Made by a program: the position numbers and the translations under genes. Below, piece by piece: positions 35,584 to 45,425 of a DNA stretch of 64,000 nt; position 1 is the stretch's first letter; each line of letters opens with the position of its first letter. Source of the DNA: JAJPIG01 sp035531675 (GTDB taxonomy: Bacteria > Desulfobacterota > Binatia > Binatales > Binataceae); the NCBI GenBank assembly GCA_035531675.1, contig DATKSL010000033.1, positions 1 to 64,000 on the forward strand. The letters run 5' to 3'. The notes under the pieces are model-generated. The model saw only the letters and a list, made by a program, of their open reading frames with translations. It was not told the DNA's origin and did no database searches.

Positions 35584-36963
35584 TCAGCGGCGCGCGCGGA
35601 CTTTCCGCGGCGCGCTGCTCATGTAGTCGAGCCAGGCGCGGAATTGATTACGAATCGGCAGCTCGCTGGTCCCCAGACCGGTGGTCGTTCCATCTGACCG
35701 AACATCGTCGTCCAGGTTGCGACCCAAATCGATCCACTCAGGACGTTTCGCCGCCAACCCTTCCTGCACCCGATTGTAGATCTCGACGTCGTCAGCCATC
35801 ACCATCGCGGACGGCGAGTTCTGCACGTTCGCAAAGGTCAGCGCCCGCGAACTGTTCTCGGCGGGCGCTCCGAGCAATCGGAACTGATAGGCCTCGACCA
35901 CAGTGCGATCGACGGCCAGCGGCCTGATAACCCGCATCTGCTGATAGGCGGCCTGGGTAGTGACGCTGGGATAGATGATCGTGTTGTGGCGATTGACGGA
36001 CAGAATCTCTGCCGCGCGCTGCCGGCCGTGACTTTTCTCGAGCGCCGTCACATAGGACGGCGGGAAATTGGCCGGGTTGAAGAATCCGCCGATAAAGCTA
36101 TGTCCCCGCGGGTATACCGTCGAGCCGATTTTTTCCCAGGTTTCATACGATGAGCCGTTGCGCTCGACCGCCGAGATTATTTCAGCGGCAAAAGAGCGGG
36201 CCAGCGACTGGTCGTCCTCGGCGAGCCGTGTGCGGGCCGCCTCCACCGTGGATTCATGGACTACCCGCGCATGCATCGCGTCCATCAGGTTTTCGAGGAA
36301 CAGTTTCCAGTTGGCACGCATCAGCAATCGGAACGGGCGCCCGGCGAGCTCGATGCGGCCAGCCGGCGAGCGGTTGACCATGTCAGTCAGCGAACTGACC
36401 GTGCCGCCGAGAAATTCCTTGAGGCCGGGTCCGCCGCTGGCGAGCTTGCCGAAGACGAAGCCGCTGAAGCTGTCGATACATGGCAGCCGTTGCATCGAAA
36501 GCTCCGCGCTTGCGGCCCGCAACCGAGCCTGATCGTAGCCGCGTCGCAGTGGGACCGACAGCAGCGCGCCGTCGTGGCGGAAGGTCCAGCCGTGATACGG
36601 GCAACGAAGGAACGCGACATTGCCCCCAGGCAGCGCCGCAACCTTGTTCCCGCGATGACTGCAGCGGTTGTAGAGGGCATGCAGCGCGCCCTCGCGGTCC
36701 CGCGTCAACACCACCGGTTGATTACCGATGGTCGTGGTCAGAAAATCGCCGGGTTCGGGTAGCTGGCTCTCGTGGCCCAGAAAAACCCAGGCGCGGCCGA
36801 AGATGCGCTCCATCTCGAGCTCGAAGATCGCCGGATCGGTGTAGACGCTGCCATGCACCCGCTCGCGCTTGACCAATTTTCTGATCGCCGCAGCGCTATA
36901 CTTGTTATGGTTCATATCGATCTTCAGGTTGCGATAATCCGGCTTCAGCGGCCCGTCGGCCAC
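35584..36963 (-). CDS. Rieske [2Fe-2S] oxygenase alpha subunit, copy 1
   Basis: The 459-aa protein carries a Rieske domain, CSHRG near residue 96 and CPYHGW near 117. Its catalytic domain shows NWKLFLENLMDAMHARVVHES, supplying the bridging Asp and two His for mononuclear iron. Such subunits hydroxylate or dioxygenate aromatics and related compounds with electrons from a separate reductase, not seen here. The GTG start is supported by GC-biased codons; an ATG at 36915 is an alternative. It begins 17 bp after the HyuB gene and is probably cotranscribed. Confidence 0.87.
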   Translation of the reverse strand: MADGPLKPDYRNLKIDMNHNKYSAAAIRKLVKRERVHGSVYTDPAIFELEMERIFGRAWVFLGHESQLPEPGDFLTTTIGNQPVVLTRDREGALHALYNRCSHRGNKVAALPGGNVAFLRCPYHGWTFRHDGALLSVPLRRGYDQARLRAASAELSMQRLPCIDSFSGFVFGKLASGGPGLKEFLGGTVSSLTDMVNRSPAGRIELAGRPFRLLMRANWKLFLENLMDAMHARVVHESTVEAARTRLAEDDQSLARSFAAEIISAVERNGSSYETWEKIGSTVYPRGHSFIGGFFNPANFPPSYVTALEKSHGRQRAAEILSVNRHNTIIYPSVTTQAAYQQMRVIRPLAVDRTVVEAYQFRLLGAPAENSSRALTFANVQNSPSAMVMADDVEIYNRVQEGLAAKRPEWIDLGRNLDDDVRSDGTTTGLGTSELPIRNQFRAWLDYMSSAPRKVRARR

Positions 36964-36980
36964 CGGCGACGTTTAGCCAA

Positions 36981-39131
36981 TCACCAGCCGGGAGGTTGCT
37001 CCACCCGATCATAGATCGGCGGCATATCATCCGATGCGACTTCGACCTCCAGCACCGTGGCGCATCTGGGACAGAAGAACTCGCGCAAGAAGAACTCGGT
37101 ATCTTCGTTTCTGAGCGGTCCGGCGCCGGCCAGGGAGGATTTTCGTGTCGCCGCCTGGTCCTTCCAGTTGGTAACCGAAGAAGATAGCAATTTCCCGCAC
37201 CAGGTACACTGAACCATCGTAACGTCATGCAGCCTGGTGACCTGCAGGTATTCGCCGAGACGGTAACCGGTACGAGCGATTTCGCGACGCTCGGTCATCT
37301 CGCGCGGCACGGGATGGCCAACTCGCTGCTCTCGAATGGCCAGCCTGAGATTGCGCGTGGCTTCGAAATCGATCGCGTTCCGTTGCTCGTCAATGATTAC
37401 GCCGTAAATATCGCGGGCCGGCACCTTCGTAACCAGTCCCATCTGCAAATCCTGCAGTACCAGCGCCGGCGCTCTCTCGAGCGGGTCTCCATAACCGCCC
37501 CCGCCGTCAGGGCGGAGGTAGAGGATGTCCTTGGCATGAACCTGGATCGTGCGGGCGCGCACATCCTCGCGCGACTCGCCGTGCGTCGAGGAAAAATCGC
37601 TCGGCAGTTCGGCCGAGTTGCCATTGACGATCAGCGTGCTTTCGGTGCTGCAACCCGGATAGCCACCGAAGATACCCTGCCCGCCGAGGAAGCCTCGTCC
37701 CTTCCCGGGCGTAACGCCCGCGAAAAAACCATCGCCCTGGCCGCCGCGCGGTATGACGGCGATCTCATGGCATGGCCCGCCGCGAAATTTACCCGGTCCA
37801 CCTGAGTCCGGAACGACTCGTCGATAGAGGAACATTTTCGGGAAGGCCTGTTCTTCGAATTCGACGTTGGGAAATTTCTGCGCGATATTTACGATATGGC
37901 CGCCGGAGGCGGCGCCGTCCATGAACGACCGTGCCCCCTCCGCCATCCCGAACGGATCGCCACCCATCGCGCCGACCTGCTCGCCCCAGCGATTCTGCCC
38001 GTAAGTGGAGTAGACCACCTGCGAGGCCATCCAGCAGGCCACCGCGCGGCGGCTGTATTTCTCGCTCGCGCCGACCATTTTCGAGAGCACGGCGACCGAC
38101 AGCATATTGACGCTGTGCACGCACGCGATGGTGGCGAGCGATACCGGTGCGGGGCGTTGGCAGTTAACCAGGCTGCCGACCGGGGCCTTGACTTCGAGAC
38201 ATCGGACGATGCCCTCGTTCCAGGTCAGGTCCCACGCCAGGATCGGGAACAACGGCGCTATCGACGCGCCTTTGGTTGACCAGTAGCAGCAGTTGATTCC
38301 GTACGGCGCCTGTTCATCGCTGCCCTCGAAATCGTAGCTCAGTTGGTCGCCGTCCTTGGATGCGGCTAGTTCCAGCCGATAGGTTTTGTCGGGCAGGTCG
38401 AGATACTGCCGAGCCTTCCAGGTCCCGTCCGGAAGCTCGCGCAAGCGCTGCCGCAGCAAAGTTTCCGATTGTTCGATAAGCAGCTTGCCGACGCTATCCA
38501 CGCTCTCGACGCCGTAGTCAGTATACAACTGCTGAAGACGGAGTTTTGCGACATGGTCGGCGGCGAGTTGCGAACGCAGATCGAGACCCGTCATCTCGGG
38601 GTCCCGGATCATATTCATAAAGGTATCCAGAACATCCTTTCTGATCTTGCCGCGCTCGACGAGCTTCAAACCCTTGGTAGCGAAGCCTTCCTGAAAGCAT
38701 TCACGCGCGTTGGCGCAGAACCCGCCGAAATCAATACCGCCGATGTCGGTTACGTGAACATAATTGACTACCCAATTGACGAGTTTGCCTTCGAAATGCA
38801 CCGGCGAAATCATATAGATGTCCGGCGCATGCATCGCGACTGTGTAGGGATCGTTGACCATGAAGATGTCGTTCTCGAAAATTCCCGGATCGTCGGCGAA
38901 GCTCTGCACCACGTGCTTGACCGCCTGGGTGGCCGGGACTGTGTGATGGAGAAATCCCAACCCGCTCAGCAACATGGTGCCATCGGCACGATACAGCGCG
39001 ACGAGCAGGTCGTGCCCTTCGGCGGTTACTGCGGTACCCGACGCGTTGCACAGCGTAATTATCGCTTCGTCGATAATTCTGAAGAGCTTGTGCCTGATGA
39101 TCTCGAACGTGAACGGATCGACCTTACCCAT
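36981..39131 (-). CDS. Hydantoinase B/oxoprolinase-type protein with C-terminal zinc-binding domain
   Basis: About 716 aa. The first 570 or so residues are HyuB (DPFTFEIIRHKLFRIIDEA, NDPYTVAMHAPDIYMISPV, PDGGGGYGDP). The last 90 have two zinc knuckles, CTWC and CPRC, like the gamma subunit or Zn domain of acetone/acetophenone carboxylases. HyuB normally pairs with an ATP-using HyuA; no HyuA gene is adjacent. The fusion hints at a carboxylase-like or ring-opening role. The ATG at 39131 has AGAGG upstream; an earlier ATG is at 39176. Confidence 0.85.
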   Translation of the reverse strand: MGKVDPFTFEIIRHKLFRIIDEAIITLCNASGTAVTAEGHDLLVALYRADGTMLLSGLGFLHHTVPATQAVKHVVQSFADDPGIFENDIFMVNDPYTVAMHAPDIYMISPVHFEGKLVNWVVNYVHVTDIGGIDFGGFCANARECFQEGFATKGLKLVERGKIRKDVLDTFMNMIRDPEMTGLDLRSQLAADHVAKLRLQQLYTDYGVESVDSVGKLLIEQSETLLRQRLRELPDGTWKARQYLDLPDKTYRLELAASKDGDQLSYDFEGSDEQAPYGINCCYWSTKGASIAPLFPILAWDLTWNEGIVRCLEVKAPVGSLVNCQRPAPVSLATIACVHSVNMLSVAVLSKMVGASEKYSRRAVACWMASQVVYSTYGQNRWGEQVGAMGGDPFGMAEGARSFMDGAASGGHIVNIAQKFPNVEFEEQAFPKMFLYRRVVPDSGGPGKFRGGPCHEIAVIPRGGQGDGFFAGVTPGKGRGFLGGQGIFGGYPGCSTESTLIVNGNSAELPSDFSSTHGESREDVRARTIQVHAKDILYLRPDGGGGYGDPLERAPALVLQDLQMGLVTKVPARDIYGVIIDEQRNAIDFEATRNLRLAIREQRVGHPVPREMTERREIARTGYRLGEYLQVTRLHDVTMVQCTWCGKLLSSSVTNWKDQAATRKSSLAGAGPLRNEDTEFFLREFFCPRCATVLEVEVASDDMPPIYDRVEQPPGW

Positions 39132-39332
39132 CGGCTGCCTCTTGTGCCCCGGTTTTCGAGTGGCGGCCCGGATCAATTAGCAGAAAAGCGGTGAAGAATC
39201 AGACCCCTTGCGACTGAGCGCCCGGGGCTTGCAAGTTCGCCAGGGCGGGAGGCAAATAGATCGCGGCGCGTTGTCGCGGCAAATGCCTACGAATTGAGCT
39301 GCCCCTTATCCCCAATTGCGGAGGATCCAACG

Positions 39333-40700
39333 ATGGCCATCCAGTCGATCAATCCAGCCACCGGCGAGGTGCTGAAGAGTTATCAGGAAATGACGCCGGC
39401 GGCAGCGCAGGAGATCGTCGGCAAGACGCACCAGGCGTTTCTCGATTGGCGTCGGACCAGTTTTGAGCATCGTGCAGCCTTGATGCGCAAGGTGGCGGAG
39501 ATGCTGCGTGCCAACGCCGGCGAGTATGCGCGCCTGATGGCGCAGGAGATGGGCAAGCCTCTGCGCGACGGTATCGGTGAGGCGCAAAAGTCCGCGCTGG
39601 GATGTGATTTCTACGCCGAGCACGCCGAACGGTTCCTGGCCCGCGAACCGGTAGCGACCGAGGCGCGCAAAAGCTTCGTCGCCTTTAATCCGCTCGGCGT
39701 CGTGCTGGCCGTGATGCCGTGGAACTTTCCGTTTTGGCAGGTGTTTCGTTTCGCTGCGCCGGCGTTGATGGCGGGCAACGGGGCGGTGCTAAAGCATTCC
39801 TCGAATGTGCCGGGTTGCGCGTTGCTGATCGAGGAGATCTTTCAAAGTGCCGGCTTTCCCGAGCATCTGTTCCGCACGCTGCTGATTGGCAGCCGGCAGG
39901 TCGACGCCGTAATCGAGAATCCGCTGATTCGGGCGGTGACCCTGACCGGCAGCGGCCCGGCCGGCCGAGCGGTCGCGCGCAAGGCCGGGGAGATGCTCAA
40001 GAAGACGGTGCTCGAACTCGGTGGCAGCGATCCTTATCTGATACTCGAGGATGCCGACCTCGAGCTCGCGACCGCGGTGTGCACCAAGGGACGGCTGGTG
40101 AACTCCGGGCAGAGTTGTATCGCGGCCAAACGGTTTATCGTCGTCGACAAGGTTCTAAAGGAGTTCGAGTCGTTATTCGTCAAACGGATGAGCGCCGCCA
40201 AAATGGGCGATCCGCTGAGCGCCGAGACCGAGGTCGGACCGCAGGCTGGTCACGAACTGCGCGACTCGCTTCATCGCCAGGTCGAGGCCAGTATCGCCAA
40301 AGGGGCGCGCTGCCTGCTGGGCGGGACGATTCCCAACCATCCCGGCGCGTACTATCCGCCGACCGTGCTGACCAACGTCAGCAAGGGGATGCCCGCGTAT
40401 GACGAGGAATTGTTCGGTCCGGTGGCCGCGATCATCCCGGTGCGGGACGAAGCGGAGGCGATCGCGACCGCCAACGACTCGGTGTTCGGGCTCGGCGGGG
40501 CGGTGCTCACGCGCGACCTGGCGCGGGGCGAGCATATCGCGGCTGAGATGATCGAGAGCGGCTGCGTGTTCGTCAACGACGCGGTTCGATCAGACCCGCG
40601 GCTGCCGTTCGGCGGCGTCAAGGAGAGCGGTTACGGCCGCGAGCTTGCCGTCTATGGCATCAGGGAGTTCGTCAACATCAAGACCGTACTGATCGCCTGA
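39333..40700 (+). CDS. NAD(P)-dependent aldehyde dehydrogenase (succinate-semialdehyde dehydrogenase-like)
   Basis: The 455-aa enzyme has the ALDH signatures: VMPWNFPFWQ, catalytic Glu228 in VLELGGSDP, and Cys262 in NSGQSC. The short length and the N-terminal AIQSINPATGEVLKSYQEM resemble succinate-semialdehyde dehydrogenases of the GabD/YneI type. It probably oxidises an aliphatic semialdehyde made by the neighbouring oxygenases; this is inferred. GGAGG precedes the ATG. It is divergent from the HyuB gene. Confidence 0.9.
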   Translation: MAIQSINPATGEVLKSYQEMTPAAAQEIVGKTHQAFLDWRRTSFEHRAALMRKVAEMLRANAGEYARLMAQEMGKPLRDGIGEAQKSALGCDFYAEHAERFLAREPVATEARKSFVAFNPLGVVLAVMPWNFPFWQVFRFAAPALMAGNGAVLKHSSNVPGCALLIEEIFQSAGFPEHLFRTLLIGSRQVDAVIENPLIRAVTLTGSGPAGRAVARKAGEMLKKTVLELGGSDPYLILEDADLELATAVCTKGRLVNSGQSCIAAKRFIVVDKVLKEFESLFVKRMSAAKMGDPLSAETEVGPQAGHELRDSLHRQVEASIAKGARCLLGGTIPNHPGAYYPPTVLTNVSKGMPAYDEELFGPVAAIIPVRDEAEAIATANDSVFGLGGAVLTRDLARGEHIAAEMIESGCVFVNDAVRSDPRLPFGGVKESGYGRELAVYGIREFVNIKTVLIA

Positions 40701-40721
40701 TCGAGGCGTGCACCTCGGCCG

Positions 40722-41045
40722 TTACCGTTCATGCATCAGGATCAGACGCTTGGGGTCGAAGCCGTCGATGACGGCGGGATTCTTGAACAGCTCGACGGCG
40801 TTAGCGACTTCCGCGAACCCGAGCGTCAGGTCCATCAAGCGCTGTTCGCGCTCAGGCATTTTGCCGAGCTCGAAGCGATCGAGATATTCGAGGATTTTCT
40901 CGGTCCGCGGCAGCATCGCCTGGTAGAACTTCGTAATCTCCTCCATCGAGCTGGCCAGCCGTTTGGCATTACGCGCGCGCTCGGTAGGCAGGCTCCATTC
41001 GATGAATGGTTCGAGGTCCGCGAACTCATCGGGCAACAGCGACAT
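40722..41045 (-). CDS. Conserved-looking hypothetical protein linked to a Rieske gene
   Basis: A 107-aa soluble, mostly helical protein (LPTERARNAKRLASSMEEITKFYQ and LGFAEVANAVELFKNPA). No domain is recognised. It lies 20 bp after the Rieske gene on the same strand, with AGGAG upstream of its ATG, so it is probably cotranscribed. It might be an accessory subunit of that oxygenase. Confidence 0.65.
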   Translation of the reverse strand: MSLLPDEFADLEPFIEWSLPTERARNAKRLASSMEEITKFYQAMLPRTEKILEYLDRFELGKMPEREQRLMDLTLGFAEVANAVELFKNPAVIDGFDPKRLILMHER

Positions 41046-41065
41046 CGTGCTCTTCTCCTGGCGTC

Positions 41066-42277
41066 CTACTGGCTATCGGCCATGCGCGCGACATTGCGAT
41101 AGAAGCTGCGCAGCAGCACCTCGTTGTCCTGCAGGACGTATTCCTTTAGCACCCCCGAGCTGACCCCCTCCCAGGTGCTTTCCAGCGTGCTCAGATCTTC
41201 CAGCCAGACATCGCGATTGAGCGCCTTCTGATACTCCCAGGTGAAGCGCTCCGACGGGGTGCGCGGCAGCGGCTGATACATGCGCGTCTCCTGGCGCGTC
41301 ATGCCGAGCGCGGTCGGCCACATCTCGTGGGTGAAGTAGAAGCCGTTGAAAAGCCCCAGCCACAGGTTGGGGAAGATCAGGTAAACATCGAAGGCCCAGT
41401 TCTCAGTGCGGGTCGGATTGAGGCCGCGCGGGAATTTCTGGAAATCGGAAAAGCCGAAGAGCCGGCCCATGCTCCAGCGGTTTTCGACCCGCGCCGTGAT
41501 ATCGCGCACCGGCGTATGCCAGTTGCCGTAGCCCGGATAGGAGCCGCGCATATGAGGGCCGAACAGGCTGATTTCGAGCGGATGGCAGAACGGATTGTCG
41601 CCGCCGAGGTGAACGTCGCCGAGCGTGTGCCGATGGAGGAAGGCGACGTGATAGCCCTCGATCTGAGCGTCGACGGCGAGCTTCCAGTTGCAGCGCAGAT
41701 CCTCCGCGTAGCCGAAGCTGAACGGGATGCTGAAGGGGTAGCCGGCGACCTCGTCGACCACCGGGCCCAGGTACTCGCGCAGCGTCTGGGGTGGATGCGG
41801 ATCGAGGTTGATAAAGACGAAACCCTGCCAGATCTCGGTGGCGACCGGCACCAGTCCGTGGGCCGGCTTATCGAGATGGTCGAAGTTTTCCTCGTCGGGT
41901 ACGCCCGTCAACCGGCCGGAAAAGTCATAGGACCAGCCGTGGAACTTGCAAGTCATCAACCGCGATTCGCGCCGCCCACACTGCTCACGCGAGACTCGAT
42001 TGCCGCGATGCGAGCAGACGTTGTGAAAGCCGCGCACCTGGCCATCCTTGCCGCGCATCAGCAGTATCGAGGCGTTGCACACCGGCAGATCCCGCACCAC
42101 GAAGTCGCCCGGACGCGGCAATTCCTCTTCGCGCGCCGCCTTGAGCCAGCAGCGCCGGAAAATGCGCTGGCGCTCGAGTTCGTGAAATTCCGGCGACATC
42201 AGCCGTGTAATCGCCAGCGGCCCCCGGTCGAGTTCCGGATGGGCTTCCGTCCAATGGGTGATGTGGCCAACGTCCAT
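41066..42277 (-). CDS. Rieske [2Fe-2S] oxygenase alpha subunit, copy 2
   Basis: About 403 aa. The Rieske cluster motifs are CSHRG and CKFHGW. The iron site is NWKLAVDAQIEGYHVAFLHRH, with Glu in the bridging position used by some family members in place of Asp. It is divergent in sequence from copies 1 and 3, so it probably has a different substrate. The ATG at 42277 has GGAG upstream and is preferred over one at 42292. It heads a two-gene unit with the 107-aa protein. Confidence 0.88.
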   Translation of the reverse strand: MDVGHITHWTEAHPELDRGPLAITRLMSPEFHELERQRIFRRCWLKAAREEELPRPGDFVVRDLPVCNASILLMRGKDGQVRGFHNVCSHRGNRVSREQCGRRESRLMTCKFHGWSYDFSGRLTGVPDEENFDHLDKPAHGLVPVATEIWQGFVFINLDPHPPQTLREYLGPVVDEVAGYPFSIPFSFGYAEDLRCNWKLAVDAQIEGYHVAFLHRHTLGDVHLGGDNPFCHPLEISLFGPHMRGSYPGYGNWHTPVRDITARVENRWSMGRLFGFSDFQKFPRGLNPTRTENWAFDVYLIFPNLWLGLFNGFYFTHEMWPTALGMTRQETRMYQPLPRTPSERFTWEYQKALNRDVWLEDLSTLESTWEGVSSGVLKEYVLQDNEVLLRSFYRNVARMADSQ

Positions 42278-42411
42278 CGCACTCTCCGTCATTGATACCG
42301 TCGCTCGCGGTCCAACTTATCGCGCTTCATGATTCGTTTTCGCGTCGTATGAGAATATCGTGCCCCCGCCCACGGTGTCGACACTGGAGTTCGGGACACC
42401 CCGGGGCTGAC

Positions 42412-42621
42412 TCAGGTGACGAAGGTCAGCGCGCGCACGGTTGAATGGAGCCCATCGGCGCCGACCACCAAATCGAAGCGACGCGGTGCGCCGTGCTCGA
42501 AGGTGACCTGCAGGCCGTCGCTACGCGGCTCGATACGCGTGACGCTGTCGTCTGGCGCTCAGACCCTGGCGCAGCCCCATCCGCCAGGCAATATCGAGAT
42601 CAGGATGGATTTGTTCGCCAC
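42412..42621 (-). pseudogene. Remnant of FAD-dependent monooxygenase
   Basis: Read on the minus strand, a start GTG at 42621 gives ANKSILIS, like the first beta strand of PHBH-type flavoproteins. Frame-shifted pieces follow (IAWRMGLRQG) and then RIEPRSDGLQVTFEHGAPRR with FDLVVGADGLHSTVRALTFVT and a stop at 42412. The GADGxxSxVR motif is diagnostic. Most of the gene is deleted and the frame is broken, so it is non-functional. Confidence 0.65.
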
Positions 42622-42688
42622 ACTAAGAGCGTAGCAGCTATGGCCTGATGTTAACGCCTATCAGCGGATACCGATCGGAACTCAGGCC

Positions 42689-43210
42689 CTATTGCGGCTC
42701 GGCTTTTGGACCCGCGTCGATTTGGCTCGACACGTTGTGCTGCGTTCCTCGTGCGGCGGGCGGCAAGATCAAAGTGGGCCGCTGCTCCTGCGCCAAACGA
42801 ATCTGCTCATGTTTTATCAGGTAGCGAAATGCGTAGTCGGGATCGCCACCAGCGGCGACCCATAAAGCGACATCCTCGAGGAACGGGTCGTGTTCCGCGC
42901 TAGCATCCCGGCGCAGTATACTAACTACCACGGCCCGCTGGCTCTTGATTTGTTCGCGTTTGACTCGGAGATCTTCAGTCCGAATGCGAACCAGTGCGGC
43001 GTTGGCCAGAGTCAATTGGACCTGCGCTGCGTCCATCTGGCGCTGTTCGCCAACGCCTTCGAATCCTGTAATTCCGGAGCCGATCGTGCCGGCCAAGCCG
43101 CTGGCGCTTTGCATCGCCACCTCACTCCCCAGCGTGCAGCCGGTGAAAGACAACGCAAAAAAGACTAAACAGAGAAGCCCGGGCCGGTTACGAAAGTGGC
43201 GCCGATTCAC
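42689..43210 (-). CDS. Putative lipoprotein
   Basis: About 173 aa. The N-terminus RNRPGLLCLVFFALSFTGC has a lipobox ending in Cys25, so the mature protein should be lipidated and anchored to a membrane. The rest is polar with helices (LRVKREQIKSQRAVVVSILRRD). No family is recognised. The GTG at 43210 is 9 bp after GGAGGGG; a TTG at 43219 is less likely. Confidence 0.65.
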   Translation of the reverse strand: MNRRHFRNRPGLLCLVFFALSFTGCTLGSEVAMQSASGLAGTIGSGITGFEGVGEQRQMDAAQVQLTLANAALVRIRTEDLRVKREQIKSQRAVVVSILRRDASAEHDPFLEDVALWVAAGGDPDYAFRYLIKHEQIRLAQEQRPTLILPPAARGTQHNVSSQIDAGPKAEPQ

Positions 43211-43397
43211 GAGTTGCAACCCCTCCGAACCGCCGCCCTCAACGCGTGGTGCGATCGCCGGCTTTGGCCATAACCCTTAGACGAACAATCTTCCCCGATT
43301 GTTCAAGGACTCTTCTCGCTTCAAGTGTCAGGCCGCGTGACTACTATACCGGGCTTACAAGTGAGCATCGCAGGCCCGAGAATTGTCCGGGGTTGAC

Positions 43398-45161
43398 CTA
43401 TCCGCGTTTGACCTTTTGCGACTTAACGAGGCCTTCATCGATCACACTCGCGGCGTCCAGAGCTCCGGAGAGCTCAATCACTCGCTTATGAAATTTGCGC
43501 AGGCTTGGACGATGTCCGATGCTGATGATCGCAATCGGCAAGCGCACAAGCCGCGAATAGAGACGTTCTTCCGAGGCGATATCGAGAGCGCTGGTGGCTT
43601 CGTCGAGGATTGCAAAGCGCGGTCGGTTGAGCAGCAGGCGCGCGAACGCGAGCCGCTGCTGTTCGCCGCCGGAGAGTACTTCCGCCCAGTTAAGCTCGCT
43701 GTCGAGGCCGCCGAATTGCTCGGGCAGGTGGCCAAGATCGACTTGCCGCAAGATCTCCAATAGCGTTTGGTCGCTGGCGTCGTCGGCCCGCGGATACTGA
43801 ATCTGCCGCCGAATTGAACCCAGAATCAGGTACGGCTTCTGCGGCATGAACATGATCTCGTCGGCAGGGGGACGTCGGATTCGTCCGCTACCGAAGGTCC
43901 ACAGGCCGGCGGCCGCGCGCATCAGCGAAGTCTTGCCGGCGCCGGTCGGCCCGGTGAGCAGAAGTGCGCCGCCGTCGGTGACTTCCAGTGAGAGGTTGTG
44001 CTGTAGAACGCGCGAGCAATCGGGGGTTGCCAGAGTAACGTGCTCAAGGGCGATTCTGCCTTGGTCCTCCAGCACTTCGATCTGCTCCCCGCCAGCAGCG
44101 GACTCGCTGCCGGCGCTCTCGCAGCGCTCTTCAAATGCGGCCAGGCGGTTGACCACCGAAGCGTAATCAGTGAGCTCCTGAAATTGATCGACGACCAACG
44201 ACAGCGAAGACTGCAGGACGGAGAATGCGTACGCGGCCTGGGTGAACTCACCTAGTTCGAAGCGTCCAGAGAAGTAGGCGCCCGCCAGCACGAAATAGGG
44301 GACCAGTCCGGCGGCGTTATCGTAGGCGGCAGTGAGGAAGGTCAGATGACGTTGCCATAGGATAAGCAACTTGAAGTTGCTGACTACGCGGCTGAACCGC
44401 CCTCGCAATTGTTTTTCTTCGTCACGCGCGCCATCGTAAAGGGCGATCGCCTCGGCGTTGTCGCGCGCGTGTACGAGGGCGAAACGGTAGTCAGCTTCGA
44501 AGCGCTGCTGGTTGAAATTGATCACGACCAGAGGGCGGCCGATTACGACTGCCAGCCACGTGCCGATTGACGCATAACCGATCATACATACGGCAAGCCC
44601 CGGTGAAATCGCCCATAGTATCCAGAAGAACGTTACGGCAGTTACAATCGCCTGCAGCACCGTCATCGAGTAGTTAAGCGCACCGCTGGTGAAGCTGTCC
44701 ACGTCCTCGCTGATTCGCTGATCGGGATTGTCTACCGTATGGTCGCGCATAATGTAGAAGAGCGCGTTATGCCGCAGCATCCGTTGCACGAATGATCCGG
44801 TCATCCAATCGCGCCAATCAATTCCCAGCAGCCCGGTGACATAGGGGTAGAGCGCCGCGATAGGCACAAACAGGACGATCCAGAGGCCGAACAGCAGCAT
44901 TAGATGGTAAAAGCGCGCGGCATCTTTTTCCTGCAGCGTGTTCATTACATCGCGCGACACATAGCTGAAGATCGCCTGCATCCCGACCGTGCCGAGATTC
45001 AACGCGGTTATGATGGTGATCAGCCTCAAGGCCCGCGGGCGCCTTTCCGAGCTCCAGTACGGGCGAATCAATCGCGAAAGACGCTGCCAGAAAAGACCAT
45101 CAAAGCGATCAGAAGTGACGCTGCGGTCGCCGATGTTTTGCGACACCGTGTTCGTGTTCAT
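43398..45161 (-). CDS. ABC transporter, fused permease and ATPase (SbmA/BacA- or YddA-like)
   Basis: The 587-aa half-transporter has five or six N-terminal membrane helices with HNALFYIMRDHTVDNPDQRISEDVDSF near residue 135, a signature of the ABC_membrane_2 (ABCD/SbmA-like) family. The C-terminal ATPase has Walker A GPTGAGKTS, signature LSGGEQQRLAFARL and Walker B FAILDEATSALD. It is presumed to act as a homodimer moving peptides, lipids or acyl compounds; the cargo is unknown. Confidence 0.9.
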   Translation of the reverse strand: MNTNTVSQNIGDRSVTSDRFDGLFWQRLSRLIRPYWSSERRPRALRLITIITALNLGTVGMQAIFSYVSRDVMNTLQEKDAARFYHLMLLFGLWIVLFVPIAALYPYVTGLLGIDWRDWMTGSFVQRMLRHNALFYIMRDHTVDNPDQRISEDVDSFTSGALNYSMTVLQAIVTAVTFFWILWAISPGLAVCMIGYASIGTWLAVVIGRPLVVINFNQQRFEADYRFALVHARDNAEAIALYDGARDEEKQLRGRFSRVVSNFKLLILWQRHLTFLTAAYDNAAGLVPYFVLAGAYFSGRFELGEFTQAAYAFSVLQSSLSLVVDQFQELTDYASVVNRLAAFEERCESAGSESAAGGEQIEVLEDQGRIALEHVTLATPDCSRVLQHNLSLEVTDGGALLLTGPTGAGKTSLMRAAAGLWTFGSGRIRRPPADEIMFMPQKPYLILGSIRRQIQYPRADDASDQTLLEILRQVDLGHLPEQFGGLDSELNWAEVLSGGEQQRLAFARLLLNRPRFAILDEATSALDIASEERLYSRLVRLPIAIISIGHRPSLRKFHKRVIELSGALDAASVIDEGLVKSQKVKRG

Positions 45162-45425
45162 CGATAATTAGACGTTGGCGACAACGAAACGTATTTTCGA
45201 ATGTCGCCAGGTTTTTGCCGGCACCGGTCCCATCGTTGCACGACGGCCCGGGGCCGGGACTTAACTGGGTGCGCGACCCGTCAGCCCCATGGTTGAGCGG
45301 GCGACTCGGCTGGCAGGTTGGTTGGGAGAATTGAGATATGGCCGGCGGGCCAGGCGCGAGCAAACACGATTGCCGACGGTCTATGACGCCCCAACTACTC
45401 TGCGGTCAAAGAAAAGTAAAAAGGC

